Positions 12,563 to 19,531 of a stretch of DNA of 20,522 nucleotides are shown piece after piece. This stretch comes from a virus, in the IMG/VR virus record IMGVR_UViG_3300006078_000016, positions 1 to 20,522 of that record. One strand, written 5' to 3'. Position 1 is the stretch's first letter; the number at the start of each line of letters is the position of its first letter. The position numbers and the translations under genes were made by a program. The notes beneath the pieces were generated by a model. It worked only from the letters and a program-made list of their open reading frames with translations, had not been told where the DNA came from and did no database searches.

Positions 12563-15004
12563 TTAAACACCATTAAAGGCGATTATCTGTACTGCAAAAT
12601 TCTTTGTGTAACCAGACCTATTTTTAACAATTACATTATTGTTATAACCACTAATGTAAACACACACTTTGCCATCTGTGTCTGAATTTGCAAAGAAGCC
12701 TTTAGGGTCTGAAAGTTCAGTAGTTGACCCTGCAGGACTATAATTACCGTGGAATAAAGCACCTGCATACTGATTACCTGTAGCACTTTGTTGTATTGCA
12801 ATCAAAGAACCTGTACCTTCGACTGCAATAGTAGTAGATGAATCATCTGCCAAAGAGAAAGTGCCTGGGTGCATAATATTCATACACACACCAGCTGTAG
12901 AGGACTCTTTAAACCTAGCTGTTTTTGTAGAGGCATCGCCATAATAAACATTACCAATATTCAACTGGTTATTGCCAGTAGCACTTGGGGCATCTACGTT
13001 GTAACCAATGATGATGTTGTCGCTACCTGTAGTAATATTGTCACCAGCTTGATAGCCTAATACTGAATTACGCATTCCTGTAGTGTTAGCTTCTAAAGCA
13101 CTCATACCAAGTGCTGTATTGTACTGACCTGTGGTGTTACCGTATAAAGCTGAATAACCAAAAGCAGCATTCCTATCAGCAGTGCTATTGTAATACATAG
13201 CCCTTCTACCGACTGCTGTGTTGTAATTACCTGTAGTGTTAGTGACTAGGGCTTCATCACCAACTGCGACATTATAACTGGCTGTAGTGTTAGACCTTAA
13301 AGCCTTATAACCAGAAGCTGTATTGTTAGAGCCTGTGGTATTACTATACATAGACCAATAACCACTAGCTGTGTTGTTAGAGCCTGTTGTGTTAGCTCTT
13401 AAAGATTCGTGACCCATACCTGTGTTAGCGGATGCTGTCGTATTATCACCCAAGGTTCTAGTACCTATGGCTATATTGCCACCACCTGTTGTATTATCAT
13501 ATAAGGATTGATGACCAATAGCTACATTATCACCTGCTGTAGTATTACTATAAAGAGATTGATAGCCACTAGCTACGTTCTGAGAGCCTGTGGTGTTAGC
13601 CTGTAAGGCACTATACCCTACAGCAGTATTATAATAAGCAGTAGTGTTGTTAATTAAAGCACCATTACCAACAGCAGTATTTTCATTACCTGAAGTGTTA
13701 TAGTGAAGAGCGTATCTACCTAGAGCGACATTATAATCACCAACAGTATTGCTCTTTAAGGCTACATAACCATAAGCTGTATTCCTCTTACCAGTAGTAT
13801 TGCTATACATAGCCTGATAACCAGAAGCTGTGTTTTCAGTACCTGTGGTGTTTAAGTTTAAAGCACTCCTACCTACTGCTGTATTAAAAGAAGCTGTGGT
13901 GTTTGTTGCTAGGGCGTTGTCACCAAAAGCGACATTATAACTACCTGTAGTATTACCATACATAGCATCATAACCAACAGCAGTATTCCTACCACCTGTG
14001 GTATTAGTTTTAAGAGACGTAACGCCTAAGGCTGTGTTGTTAGCACCTGTGGTGTTATATCTTAGAGACTCATTACCCACTGCCGTATTATAAGAAGCAG
14101 TAGTATTGTTATTTAATGTTCTTGTTCCTAATCCTGTATTGTAAGCACCAGTAGTATTAGCATATAAAGCATAATAACCAGTAGCTACATTACTGGTTGC
14201 TGTGGTGTTAGAGAATAAAGCATTCTGCCCTAAACCAGTGTTGTAACTAGCCGTGGTGTTGTAGTAAAGTGCTTGATTACCTAAAGCGGTATTATAATTA
14301 CCTGTGGTGTTTGTTAATAGTGAATCAGAACCCATAGCAACATTACTAACACCTGTGGTGTTTGCCTTTAATGAGTGTCTGCCAGAAGCAGTATTATGAT
14401 TACCTGTAGTATTGCTATAAAGAGATTGATAGCCACTAGCTACGTTCTGAGAGCCGGTGGTGTTACTGAATAAAGCTTCTGTGCCCAAAGCGGTATTATA
14501 TGAGCCTGTAGTGTTATATATAAGTGCTTCTCTACCTATAGCAACATTATTGTTACCAGTAGTATTGAAATATAAAGACTGATGCCCACTAGCAGTATTC
14601 CTATAACCTGTAGTATTACTGTATAAGGCTCTCCTGCCGACGGCTATATTTTGATAACCGCTAGTAACAGCAGTCAAAGCATTATCACCAAGTCCTACAT
14701 TGTAATCACCCGTAGTAATACTATCTACAGCACCTGAGCCTAGTCCGATGTTAGAGGTGGCAGTTGCTGTCCAAGGGATTGATGCTTGTTTACTATCAAG
14801 CTGTGTTTGGATAGCTGACGTTACACCATCTACATAATTAAGTTCTTCATCTGTAGCGTTAACTGCTGCATTAATATTTGGGAATGTATTCTTTAGGGTG
14901 GTCTTGATGCCTCTAATGTGGTCATCACCTTCCGATACGTTATCTGTTGTTGTTGGGTTCGCTGAGTTTAGCGAGTTAATATAGTTGAAACTTTCTAAGC
15001 TCAT
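12563..15004 (-). CDS. Tail fibre with 34 tandem 17-residue YadA-head-like repeats (813 aa)
   Basis: Residues 1-77 form an N-terminal attachment region of a type common in phage fibres (GDDHIRGIKTTLKNTFPNIN, then a TDEELNYVDGVTSAIQTQLD helix). Residues 83-660 are 34 tandem 17-residue units of the form (x)2-N-(T/V)-A-x-G-x-x-(A/S)-L-x-x-N-T-T-(G/A), similar to the collagen-binding head of YadA-type trimeric adhesins and many phage fibres; such repeats should stack as a trimeric left-handed β-roll shaft. Residues 661-690 close the roll (IIIGYNV, NNQLNIGNVYYGD), and ~690-813 form a β-rich tip (for example KGFFANSDTDGKVCVYISGY, FAVQIIAFNGV) that would bind the host. No intramolecular chaperone motif or depolymerase catalytic site is visible. 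ATG has AGGAG seven bases upstream. The gene is directly upstream of three small proteins and downstream of the 164-aa structural gene. Confidence 0.85.
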   Translation of the reverse strand: MSLESFNYINSLNSANPTTTDNVSEGDDHIRGIKTTLKNTFPNINAAVNATDEELNYVDGVTSAIQTQLDSKQASIPWTATATSNIGLGSGAVDSITTGDYNVGLGDNALTAVTSGYQNIAVGRRALYSNTTGYRNTASGHQSLYFNTTGNNNVAIGREALIYNTTGSYNTALGTEALFSNTTGSQNVASGYQSLYSNTTGNHNTASGRHSLKANTTGVSNVAMGSDSLLTNTTGNYNTALGNQALYYNTTASYNTGLGQNALFSNTTATSNVATGYYALYANTTGAYNTGLGTRTLNNNTTASYNTAVGNESLRYNTTGANNTALGVTSLKTNTTGGRNTAVGYDAMYGNTTGSYNVAFGDNALATNTTASFNTAVGRSALNLNTTGTENTASGYQAMYSNTTGKRNTAYGYVALKSNTVGDYNVALGRYALHYNTSGNENTAVGNGALINNTTAYYNTAVGYSALQANTTGSQNVASGYQSLYSNTTAGDNVAIGHQSLYDNTTGGGNIAIGTRTLGDNTTASANTGMGHESLRANTTGSNNTASGYWSMYSNTTGSNNTASGYKALRSNTTASYNVAVGDEALVTNTTGNYNTAVGRRAMYYNSTADRNAAFGYSALYGNTTGQYNTALGMSALEANTTGMRNSVLGYQAGDNITTGSDNIIIGYNVDAPSATGNNQLNIGNVYYGDASTKTARFKESSTAGVCMNIMHPGTFSLADDSSTTIAVEGTGSLIAIQQSATGNQYAGALFHGNYSPAGSTTELSDPKGFFANSDTDGKVCVYISGYNNNVIVKNRSGYTKNFAVQIIAFNGV
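13548..13588 (-). repeat. 41-base identical segment, copy A, inside fibre repeat
   Basis: This stretch, encoding GSQNVASGYQSLYS, is identical to 14415-14455. The copies are 867 bases apart, exactly 17 repeat units. Most other units differ at third positions, so this pair points to recent recombination within the array. Confidence 0.85.
14415..14455 (-). repeat. 41-base identical segment, copy B, inside fibre repeat
   Basis: Identical to 13548-13588, 867 bases away (17 x 51). It encodes the same GSQNVASGYQSLYS phrase in unit register. Confidence 0.85.
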
Positions 15005-15017
15005 ACGATACTCCTAA

Positions 15018-15512
15018 TTAAGATGATGCTGCTGTTACTGTCACTGTTACCTGTAGTGTATCACCTGAGATAACTGCTCTTGATGAGGCAAAGTCTACAA
15101 CACCATAAAGTGTGCCTGAAGTACCTGATGTTGCTGAGCCTAAGAAAGCACCCGCTACTGTTGCTGTACCTGTTACACTGAAGTCTACGGAACTAGCATT
15201 AGTCATACTACCTGAACTAGATGCTCCTTCAGTCCACTCTTTTCGAGTACCTGAGTACCCTGTCACTTCTGTCCAAGTAGAGTGGGAAGCCAGTGTATCT
15301 GCTGCAGCTGGAGTACCTGTACCCTTGAGTCCTATATACCAGGTGGTTACTGCAGTGCCTGCGTGAAACTGAGTATTGAGAATGTGATTCAATCCTTCAG
15401 TTGTAATTAAGTTCTTCCTAGTCTCTGACCATTTAATGTTGCCATCTTTATCAAGACAAGTGACTGACCAAATATTAGTTAGTGATAGATTTACGTTCTC
15501 GTTGTTGTTCAT
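15018..15512 (-). CDS. β-rich structural tail protein (164 aa)
   Basis: I choose ATG 15512, because AGGAG lies eight bases upstream; the longer frame (GTG at 15560) overlaps the upstream gene and has no such site. The product begins MNNNENVNLSLTNIWSVTCL, has a strand-rich centre (GNIKWSETRKNLITTEGLNH, then WYIGLKGTG), and a Thr/Ser/Ala-rich C-terminal half ending LQVTVTVTAASS that looks like an immunoglobulin- or jelly-roll-like sandwich. Similar NLITTEGLNHIL phrases are common in short tail or fibre-associated proteins of several phage groups. It lies between the repetitive 235-aa protein and the fibre, so it is likely a virion component of the tail or fibre base. No enzymatic motif is seen. 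Confidence 0.72.
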   Translation of the reverse strand: MNNNENVNLSLTNIWSVTCLDKDGNIKWSETRKNLITTEGLNHILNTQFHAGTAVTTWYIGLKGTGTPAAADTLASHSTWTEVTGYSGTRKEWTEGASSSGSMTNASSVDFSVTGTATVAGAFLGSATSGTSGTLYGVVDFASSRAVISGDTLQVTVTVTAASS

Positions 15513-15520
15513 TTTACTAG

Positions 15521-15525
15521 CTCCT
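15521..15525 (-). promoter_or_regulatory. Ribosome-binding site deciding the start of the 164-aa gene
   Basis: AGGAG, eight bases before ATG 15512. It supports a start 16 codons downstream of the first possible start (GTG 15560), removing an overlap with the upstream gene. Confidence 0.75.
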
Positions 15526-15550
15526 GCTGCTGTTAATTGTGTGTTTGTTT

Positions 15551-16258
15551 TTACGTCCACGTTGTATCATCCTCTGTTTGTGTGGTCCAAGTTGTTGTTT
15601 CTTCTGTGCTTATAGACCAAGTGTCTGAGGATTCTGTCTCTGTATTCCATAAGAAGTTACTGGCTGATGATGTAGACACATCTGTAGCGATAGTAGCTGT
15701 CTCTGGATAGTTGATGTTATTAACAAAACCAGTAGTGGAATCTAATGATATAGACCCAACTGCTTTTAGAACTGATTCTGATATTATACCATAACTAGAT
15801 TCCAACGCAGCACTTATTAGTGTAACCTTATCTTCATCATCTACATTATCTAATACAGATGAGAAGGTGGCTGTTGCTGGGAATACTGTGTTATTTGTAC
15901 TGCTAGTGGATTGAGAACTAGATAGTGTAGCTAGACCTACTGCCTGTAAACTACCTGAATCTGTAGCTGTACTAATCATCTGGATACTTCCTGATACAGG
16001 TAGTACCAGCACACAAGATGTAGATACCCCTAATGCTGAAGCTAGTGTGCCATTAAGTAATGTAACTCTATCTTCTTCGTGTAGCTCAGATAATAATACT
16101 TGTGTCATATTAGCTGACACTGGAAATAATGCTGTGCTCTCTACCGAGGTTGAGCCATTAGTTCCGAATGTGGCGGACACTGGGTAGGCTGCACTAGCCC
16201 ACAAAGCAACATCACCACCCCAGGTAACTGTCTTAGTGTCCCAGGTGTATTCTGACAT
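15551..16258 (-). CDS. Ser/Thr-rich tail-region structural protein with duplicated domain (235 aa)
   Basis: No named family. Two related segments are visible: residues 45-94 and 126-172. Both run F-P-x-x-A, then a variable stretch, (E/D)ED(R/K)VTL(L/I), and a second strand with L-x-S-x-x-G-(V/I). This is an internal duplication of about 47-50 residues, likely two β-sandwich units. The C-terminal 35 residues carry Trp at 204, 214, 224 and 234, exactly every 10 residues, with Thr/Glu/Ser between them. The N terminus has further Trp residues (6, 13, 20). Composition suggests an extended, exposed virion protein. Its ATG overlaps the adaptor stop as TAATG with GAAGGT upstream. Position between adaptor and fibre favours a tail or fibre-base role; that is inferred. 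Confidence 0.72.
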   Translation of the reverse strand: MSEYTWDTKTVTWGGDVALWASAAYPVSATFGTNGSTSVESTALFPVSANMTQVLLSELHEEDRVTLLNGTLASALGVSTSCVLVLPVSGSIQMISTATDSGSLQAVGLATLSSSQSTSSTNNTVFPATATFSSVLDNVDDEDKVTLISAALESSYGIISESVLKAVGSISLDSTTGFVNNINYPETATIATDVSTSSASNFLWNTETESSDTWSISTEETTTWTTQTEDDTTWT

Positions 16259-16902
16259 TAACCTTCAACACCTGAATATATATTACGTACCCTCATAGTT
16301 GAACCTGAATGCCTGTCTGCACTATCTGCTCTCTGTAGTTTCTCTACTGCTGAACTGTATGCACCTAACCAGACCTGAACACGCTCATCATTCTTTAAGA
16401 AAGGTTCTGCCTCTAATAGAGAAGCATACAACAACACATCAGGTGCGTTAGTTGTCAACCAGTTGCTAGTCACAGTACCACTAGTACCGTCACCTAGACT
16501 GTCAAACTTCTTATAGTAAGCAACTTCTACTGAGTATGCTGCATCTGGTATAGGAGCTAGTTGAATCTCATCACCTACCATAGAGTAAGCACTTGGAACG
16601 CCTGATGAACTACCACCATACAATCTATCCAGCATCTCAAGAGATATAAACTCTAGTGGTACAATAGGGTCGTTGTTAATTTGAATGTTACGCATACTGA
16701 GGTATCCGCCTGGTAAGGCGTGGTATCTATTACCTGCAGTTGTAGTCATAGTGCTACGTACTTCCATAGGTCTTATACGTAAGTCTCTATTTATCCTAGC
16801 TTCAGCTAAGGTAATGAAGTCTGGTATGTTATTTGTTAAGTCACCCCTATCTAGCCATTCTGAGATTGCTGTCTTTAGTTCTGTGAATGTACTTAGTGCC
16901 AT
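16258..16902 (-). CDS. Head-tail adaptor, gp4/gp11-like (214 aa)
   Basis: The sequence follows the layout of podovirus adaptor proteins of the P22 gp4, T7 gp11 and SU10-adaptor type: an N-terminal helix (FTELKTAISEWLDRGD), DFITLAEARINRDLRIRPME, a β-rich insertion (YHALPGGYLSMRNIQI, then PSAYSMVGDEIQLAPIP), and a C-terminal helical bundle (DVLLYASLLEAEPFLKNDER, then AVEKLQRADSADRH). The LAEARINRDLR segment is a strong marker for this group. Such proteins form a dodecameric ring under the portal and connect it to the nozzle. Length (about 200) is normal. Good support: AAAGG upstream and TAG-ATG junction with the previous gene. Confidence 0.85.
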   Translation of the reverse strand: MALSTFTELKTAISEWLDRGDLTNNIPDFITLAEARINRDLRIRPMEVRSTMTTTAGNRYHALPGGYLSMRNIQINNDPIVPLEFISLEMLDRLYGGSSSGVPSAYSMVGDEIQLAPIPDAAYSVEVAYYKKFDSLGDGTSGTVTSNWLTTNAPDVLLYASLLEAEPFLKNDERVQVWLGAYSSAVEKLQRADSADRHSGSTMRVRNIYSGVEG

Positions 16903-17205
16903 CTATAGTTTACCTTTTGTTGTTCTGAATGGAGCATTCTCTGGGTTGTTCAACCACTCTCTCATTCTTTCTTGGTTATTCCACACACCATCTCTCATCA
17001 TCTGTTCAACCATAATCATAGGAATGCTGGCTACTTTATGTGAGAATTGTGTGTCACCTTTGTATTGATGTCTACCACTACGAGAACCTTCTTCTCTGTA
17101 TCTAGTATTCTCTGTAACAATATCTCTTATCTCTTGTGTGTCTTGAGATGATACGCTAGTGAGTGAGCCATCTAAGTTCTCAATTAGCTTTGTATTTAGT
17201 GCCAT
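16903..17205 (-). CDS. Small virion-region protein between capsid and adaptor (100 aa)
   Basis: I choose ATG 17205 (AGGAGA starts ten bases upstream, four bases between the site and ATG). A longer frame from 17229 would begin within the terminator's T-run. The protein reads MALNTKLIENLDGSLTSVSS, then a charged helical centre (EIRDIVTENTRYREEG), then VASIPMIMVEQMMRDGVWNN and NPENAPFRTTKGKL. The central-to-C-terminal region is helix-rich with a PMIMVEQMM amphipathic segment. I do not know a named domain. Small genes in this position, after the capsid and before the adaptor, are common in podoviruses and often of unknown function; a head-completion role is possible. Confidence 0.78.
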   Translation of the reverse strand: MALNTKLIENLDGSLTSVSSQDTQEIRDIVTENTRYREEGSRSGRHQYKGDTQFSHKVASIPMIMVEQMMRDGVWNNQERMREWLNNPENAPFRTTKGKL

Positions 17206-17209
17206 AACT

Positions 17210-17215
17210 TCTCCT
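17210..17215 (-). promoter_or_regulatory. Ribosome-binding site deciding the start of the 100-aa gene
   Basis: AGGAGA, four bases before ATG 17205, outside the terminator hairpin. It shows that translation restarts downstream of the terminator rather than at the upstream in-frame TTG. Confidence 0.85.
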
Positions 17216-17227
17216 AGATAATTTAAC

Positions 17228-17253
17228 AAAACCCCCAGGCGTGAGCCGAGGGG
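17228..17253 (-). terminator. Intrinsic terminator downstream of the major capsid gene
   Basis: On the minus strand CCCC, a small internal bulge, GGC, loop TCAC, GCC, T, GGGG is followed by TTTTGTT. That is a GC-rich stem with a U-tract, 19 bases after the capsid stop. The position matches the T7 arrangement, where the major late terminator lies directly after the capsid gene. Read-through would be needed for the adaptor and tail genes unless they have a separate promoter, which I did not find. It would set higher mRNA levels for head genes than for tail genes. Confidence 0.8.
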
Positions 17254-17271
17254 CAGAGTTAAACTAACTAA

Positions 17272-18180
17272 TTAGCCAGTTGTGTAACGAATCTTAGCGT
17301 TAGCTGCTTCGTTGCCACAGCGTAAGCCATACTCAACTAGAAGCATCTTCTTATCAGAGTCACCATCTTTCGAGATGTCTACTGTTTGGAAGTCACGTAA
17401 GAAGTCAACAGACCACATATCGTTGTCAAGAACATAAACGATGTCTTGGTCACAGTATCTGTCTAACTGGATGTTGAATGTACCGAAGTCAGTTACGTAG
17501 ATATCAACAGCGTTGTATAACGTCTTGTTGTTGTCTACTGCTGAACGAGTTGCATCAGCACGACCAGCTAAGCCAGTGATAACCTTCTTATTAGTAGCAC
17601 CTAGTAAGATTGTAGATGGTTCACCACCTTGTGTCCAACATTTCTCAGCTGCACTAACAATATCAGCATCATCGATTGCAGCGTGAGTACCAGTAGTACC
17701 AGCATCTACAACATTAGTTGCGATAAACTTAGCAGCACCTTGAGTAACACGGGCTGCAGAAGCAGTACCCGCAGAACCTGAAGTGTCAGCTAGTAATGAA
17801 GATTCCATATCACGCTTAAGCTCTTTAGAAGCCTTAGCTAATTGGTATGCCATCTCAGACTTCTTGCCTGCGTTGTCAACCTTCTCTTGTGTGCCAGTAA
17901 CCTCAACAACCTTCTTAGAGATTTGTGTGTAGTTACCGAGACGAGTAGTATCCGTCATAGAAGCTGCACCTACCGCTGCTCCTTCAATATGCTTGTTAAC
18001 TGCCGAAGCTGCTGTTAGAGCATCTGTCTGCCACTCGAAGTGTGTATTAGATACAGAGCCTTTCTTGGCAATGCCAGAGAGGAAGGGGGTATCCGTTGGG
18101 GAGATGTCGTAAATAACATCTGATAAATCCTCACGAATTGCGTTAGCATCGTAAGTCTTAAATTGCGTAGTTGTTGCCAT
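17272..18180 (-). CDS. Major capsid protein, SU10-like (302 aa)
   Basis: Residues 20-50 contain the marker SDVIYDISPTDTPFLSGI followed by SVSNTHFEWQTD, which I recognise as the N-terminal arm of the SU10-like major head protein family. A conserved-looking segment follows (GNYTQISKKVVEVTGTQ, then AKASKELKRDMESSLL), the spine helix of an HK97-like fold, and a C-terminal β-rich part (DIYVTDFGTFNIQLDRYCDQ, then VEYGLRCGNEAANAKIRYTT). Length is normal. ATG 18180 has AAGGA eight bases upstream. It follows the scaffold gene by 15 bases and is followed by a terminator. There is no visible protease-cleavage prodomain, in agreement with a scaffold-dependent assembly. Confidence 0.9.
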   Translation of the reverse strand: MATTTQFKTYDANAIREDLSDVIYDISPTDTPFLSGIAKKGSVSNTHFEWQTDALTAASAVNKHIEGAAVGAASMTDTTRLGNYTQISKKVVEVTGTQEKVDNAGKKSEMAYQLAKASKELKRDMESSLLADTSGSAGTASAARVTQGAAKFIATNVVDAGTTGTHAAIDDADIVSAAEKCWTQGGEPSTILLGATNKKVITGLAGRADATRSAVDNNKTLYNAVDIYVTDFGTFNIQLDRYCDQDIVYVLDNDMWSVDFLRDFQTVDISKDGDSDKKMLLVEYGLRCGNEAANAKIRYTTG

Positions 18181-18195
18181 AGTAGTATTTCCTTA

Positions 18196-19230
18196 TTATA
18201 ACATATCATAAAATATAGAGGCTGCGTCAGCTTGACTGCCAGACTCTCTTAACCTTGTACGCTTCTTCTTTGATGATGCTGCTTCAGTCTCAGACTTAAC
18301 CTTTCCTCTTCCAGACTTCTGTACCTTAGGAACTTTCTTAACCTTCTTAGCTTGAGGTGCAACCTTCTTAGTTAACTTGTCAAACTCCATAGCCTTCTTA
18401 AGAATAAGGATACTACGGTGGTCTGCTAGTTGGTCAACTTCTTCTGGTGCATATCCTGAAGATAATGCGAAGGTTCTGATGTCATCCTTTACGGTAGACT
18501 TATCATCACTCCACTCTGGTAAAGCATCAACTAGCTGAGTGTACTGGTCTTGAACAAAGGTTGCTCTTGACTGTGCTGCTTGTTGACTCTGTTGTTGTTG
18601 TACAATCCGTTGTTGTTGTACAGCATTCCTTGCTTTATCCTGAGCATCTCGGTACTCGTCCTTCTTAATCATATATGCATACGGGTCTTCCTCTTTAAGG
18701 GAATCCCAGTCTACTTGACTAAATTCAGAAAGGTTAGCTTCCTGTTGTTCTCTCAGCATCTGTAAGCCGTTAGCGTACAGCTGTCTCTCTTGCTCTAGTC
18801 TTAGGCGTTCGGATTGAATTGCTTCATTATCCTTACGTCCCTCGGCTACTGCTTGAGACTTACGAGTGTAGTCAGATTGTCTTTGATATCCAGCTTTAAG
18901 TTCCTCTAAGTTAACTTCGTACTCTTCGCCATCTACTTTAATAGTATAGCTGGTATCTTCAGTTTCCTCTTCGGTTTCTTCTTCACCTTCTTCAACTTCC
19001 TCTAATTCTTCAGAGGCTTCCTCTTCCGAGACCTCTTCTGTTTCGACTTCATCTTCCTGTGTTTCCTCCTCTACTACCTCGTCTTCTGCAGTAGATTCAG
19101 TTTCCTCGCTTGTAGGTTGGTCATCTTCTGATTCCCACAATCCTAGGATTTTATTTGTCGCCTCTTCTGACGAACCTTCTTGTGCTCTCTCGAACGCTAC
19201 TTCCATCTGGTTATTCGTTTCTGAATCCAT
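18196..19230 (-). CDS. Scaffolding protein (344 aa)
   Basis: Residues ~34-92 are extremely acidic (Glu-rich), then comes a short β motif (YTIKVDGEEYEVNLEELKAG, YQRQSDYTRKSQAVAEG) found in podovirus scaffolds, then long Gln/Arg/Glu-rich coiled-coil helices (residues ~130-235), a helical C-terminal region, and a Lys-rich stretch (~281-325) ending ASIFYDML. A basic C terminus that docks on the inside of the capsid is the usual arrangement. It lies directly before the major capsid gene, the canonical position. ATG 19230 has AAGGGAG upstream. It directs procapsid assembly and is expected to leave before DNA packaging. I see no protease triad, so it is a plain scaffold. Confidence 0.88.
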   Translation of the reverse strand: MDSETNNQMEVAFERAQEGSSEEATNKILGLWESEDDQPTSEETESTAEDEVVEEETQEDEVETEEVSEEEASEELEEVEEGEEETEEETEDTSYTIKVDGEEYEVNLEELKAGYQRQSDYTRKSQAVAEGRKDNEAIQSERLRLEQERQLYANGLQMLREQQEANLSEFSQVDWDSLKEEDPYAYMIKKDEYRDAQDKARNAVQQQRIVQQQQSQQAAQSRATFVQDQYTQLVDALPEWSDDKSTVKDDIRTFALSSGYAPEEVDQLADHRSILILKKAMEFDKLTKKVAPQAKKVKKVPKVQKSGRGKVKSETEAASSKKKRTRLRESGSQADAASIFYDML

Positions 19231-19248
19231 TAGGTTTCTCCCTTATTT

Positions 19249-19518
19249 TTAATAGTTGTTTGTATCTTTATAGAATCCTGCTGGTCCTTCAGCCAGCTTA
19301 CCTGTGTTGATTACACTTTGTATGTGCTCATCAACTAACCCTAAGGCTTTAATGGTAATATAGATTCTATCTCTCTCTACCTCTTCACTGATTGCTGTAT
19401 TCAATAGCATAGCAATCAATGCTTTCTTTGTATCCTCGAATGCTACCTTATATAGTGGGTCATTAACTAACCTCTCTGCATCCTTACCTTGTTGTATATC
19501 CTTCCCTTTCTTTCCCAT
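19249..19518 (-). CDS. Small head-region protein between portal and scaffold (89 aa)
   Basis: Begins MGKKGKDIQQGKDAERLVND, then PLYKVAFEDTKKALIAMLLN and a helical second half (RDRIYITIKALGLVDEHIQS) ending PAGFYKDTNNY. It is a helical hairpin in appearance. Proteins with a KDAERLxNDPL start and a VxxHIxSVxxTGKL phrase are regularly found between portal and scaffold genes of podoviruses, without a known reaction; I have no family name. Strong ribosome-binding site AAGGAG before ATG 19518; 13 bases after the portal stop. Likely involved in head assembly, from position only. Confidence 0.75.
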   Translation of the reverse strand: MGKKGKDIQQGKDAERLVNDPLYKVAFEDTKKALIAMLLNTAISEEVERDRIYITIKALGLVDEHIQSVINTGKLAEGPAGFYKDTNNY

Positions 19519-19531
19519 CCCTACTCACTCC

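Larger units (their letters stand above)
13025..14758 (-). repeat. 34 x 51-base tandem repeat encoding the fibre shaft
   Basis: The repeat has an exact 51-base period (17 codons), without any frame-breaking change over 1734 bases. Each unit ends near Asn-Thr-Thr-Gly/Ala. First and last units are degenerate (TSNIGLGSGAVDSITTG at residues 83-99 and MRNSVLGYQAGDNITTG at 644-660), as expected at the ends of a repeated domain. Confidence 0.92.

Noticed and set aside
13025-14758. CRISPR-like periodicity
   Set aside because: The period is 51 bases with no spacers; the units are coding and keep the frame, so this is a protein repeat.
15513-15560. Longer start for the 164-aa gene (GTG 15560)
   Set aside because: No ribosome-binding site; AGGAG eight bases before ATG 15512 is a better start.
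17206-17229. Longer start (TTG 17229) for the 100-aa gene
   Set aside because: It falls in the terminator U-tract, while AGGAGA precedes ATG 17205.
18181-18205. TATAAT before the capsid gene as a -10 promoter box
   Set aside because: It is formed by the end codons of the scaffold gene (ATG TTA TAA) and lacks a convincing -35 box.
18015-18209. 64-codon minus-strand frame across the scaffold-capsid junction
   Set aside because: Out-of-frame shadow; the capsid start has its own ribosome-binding site and family match.
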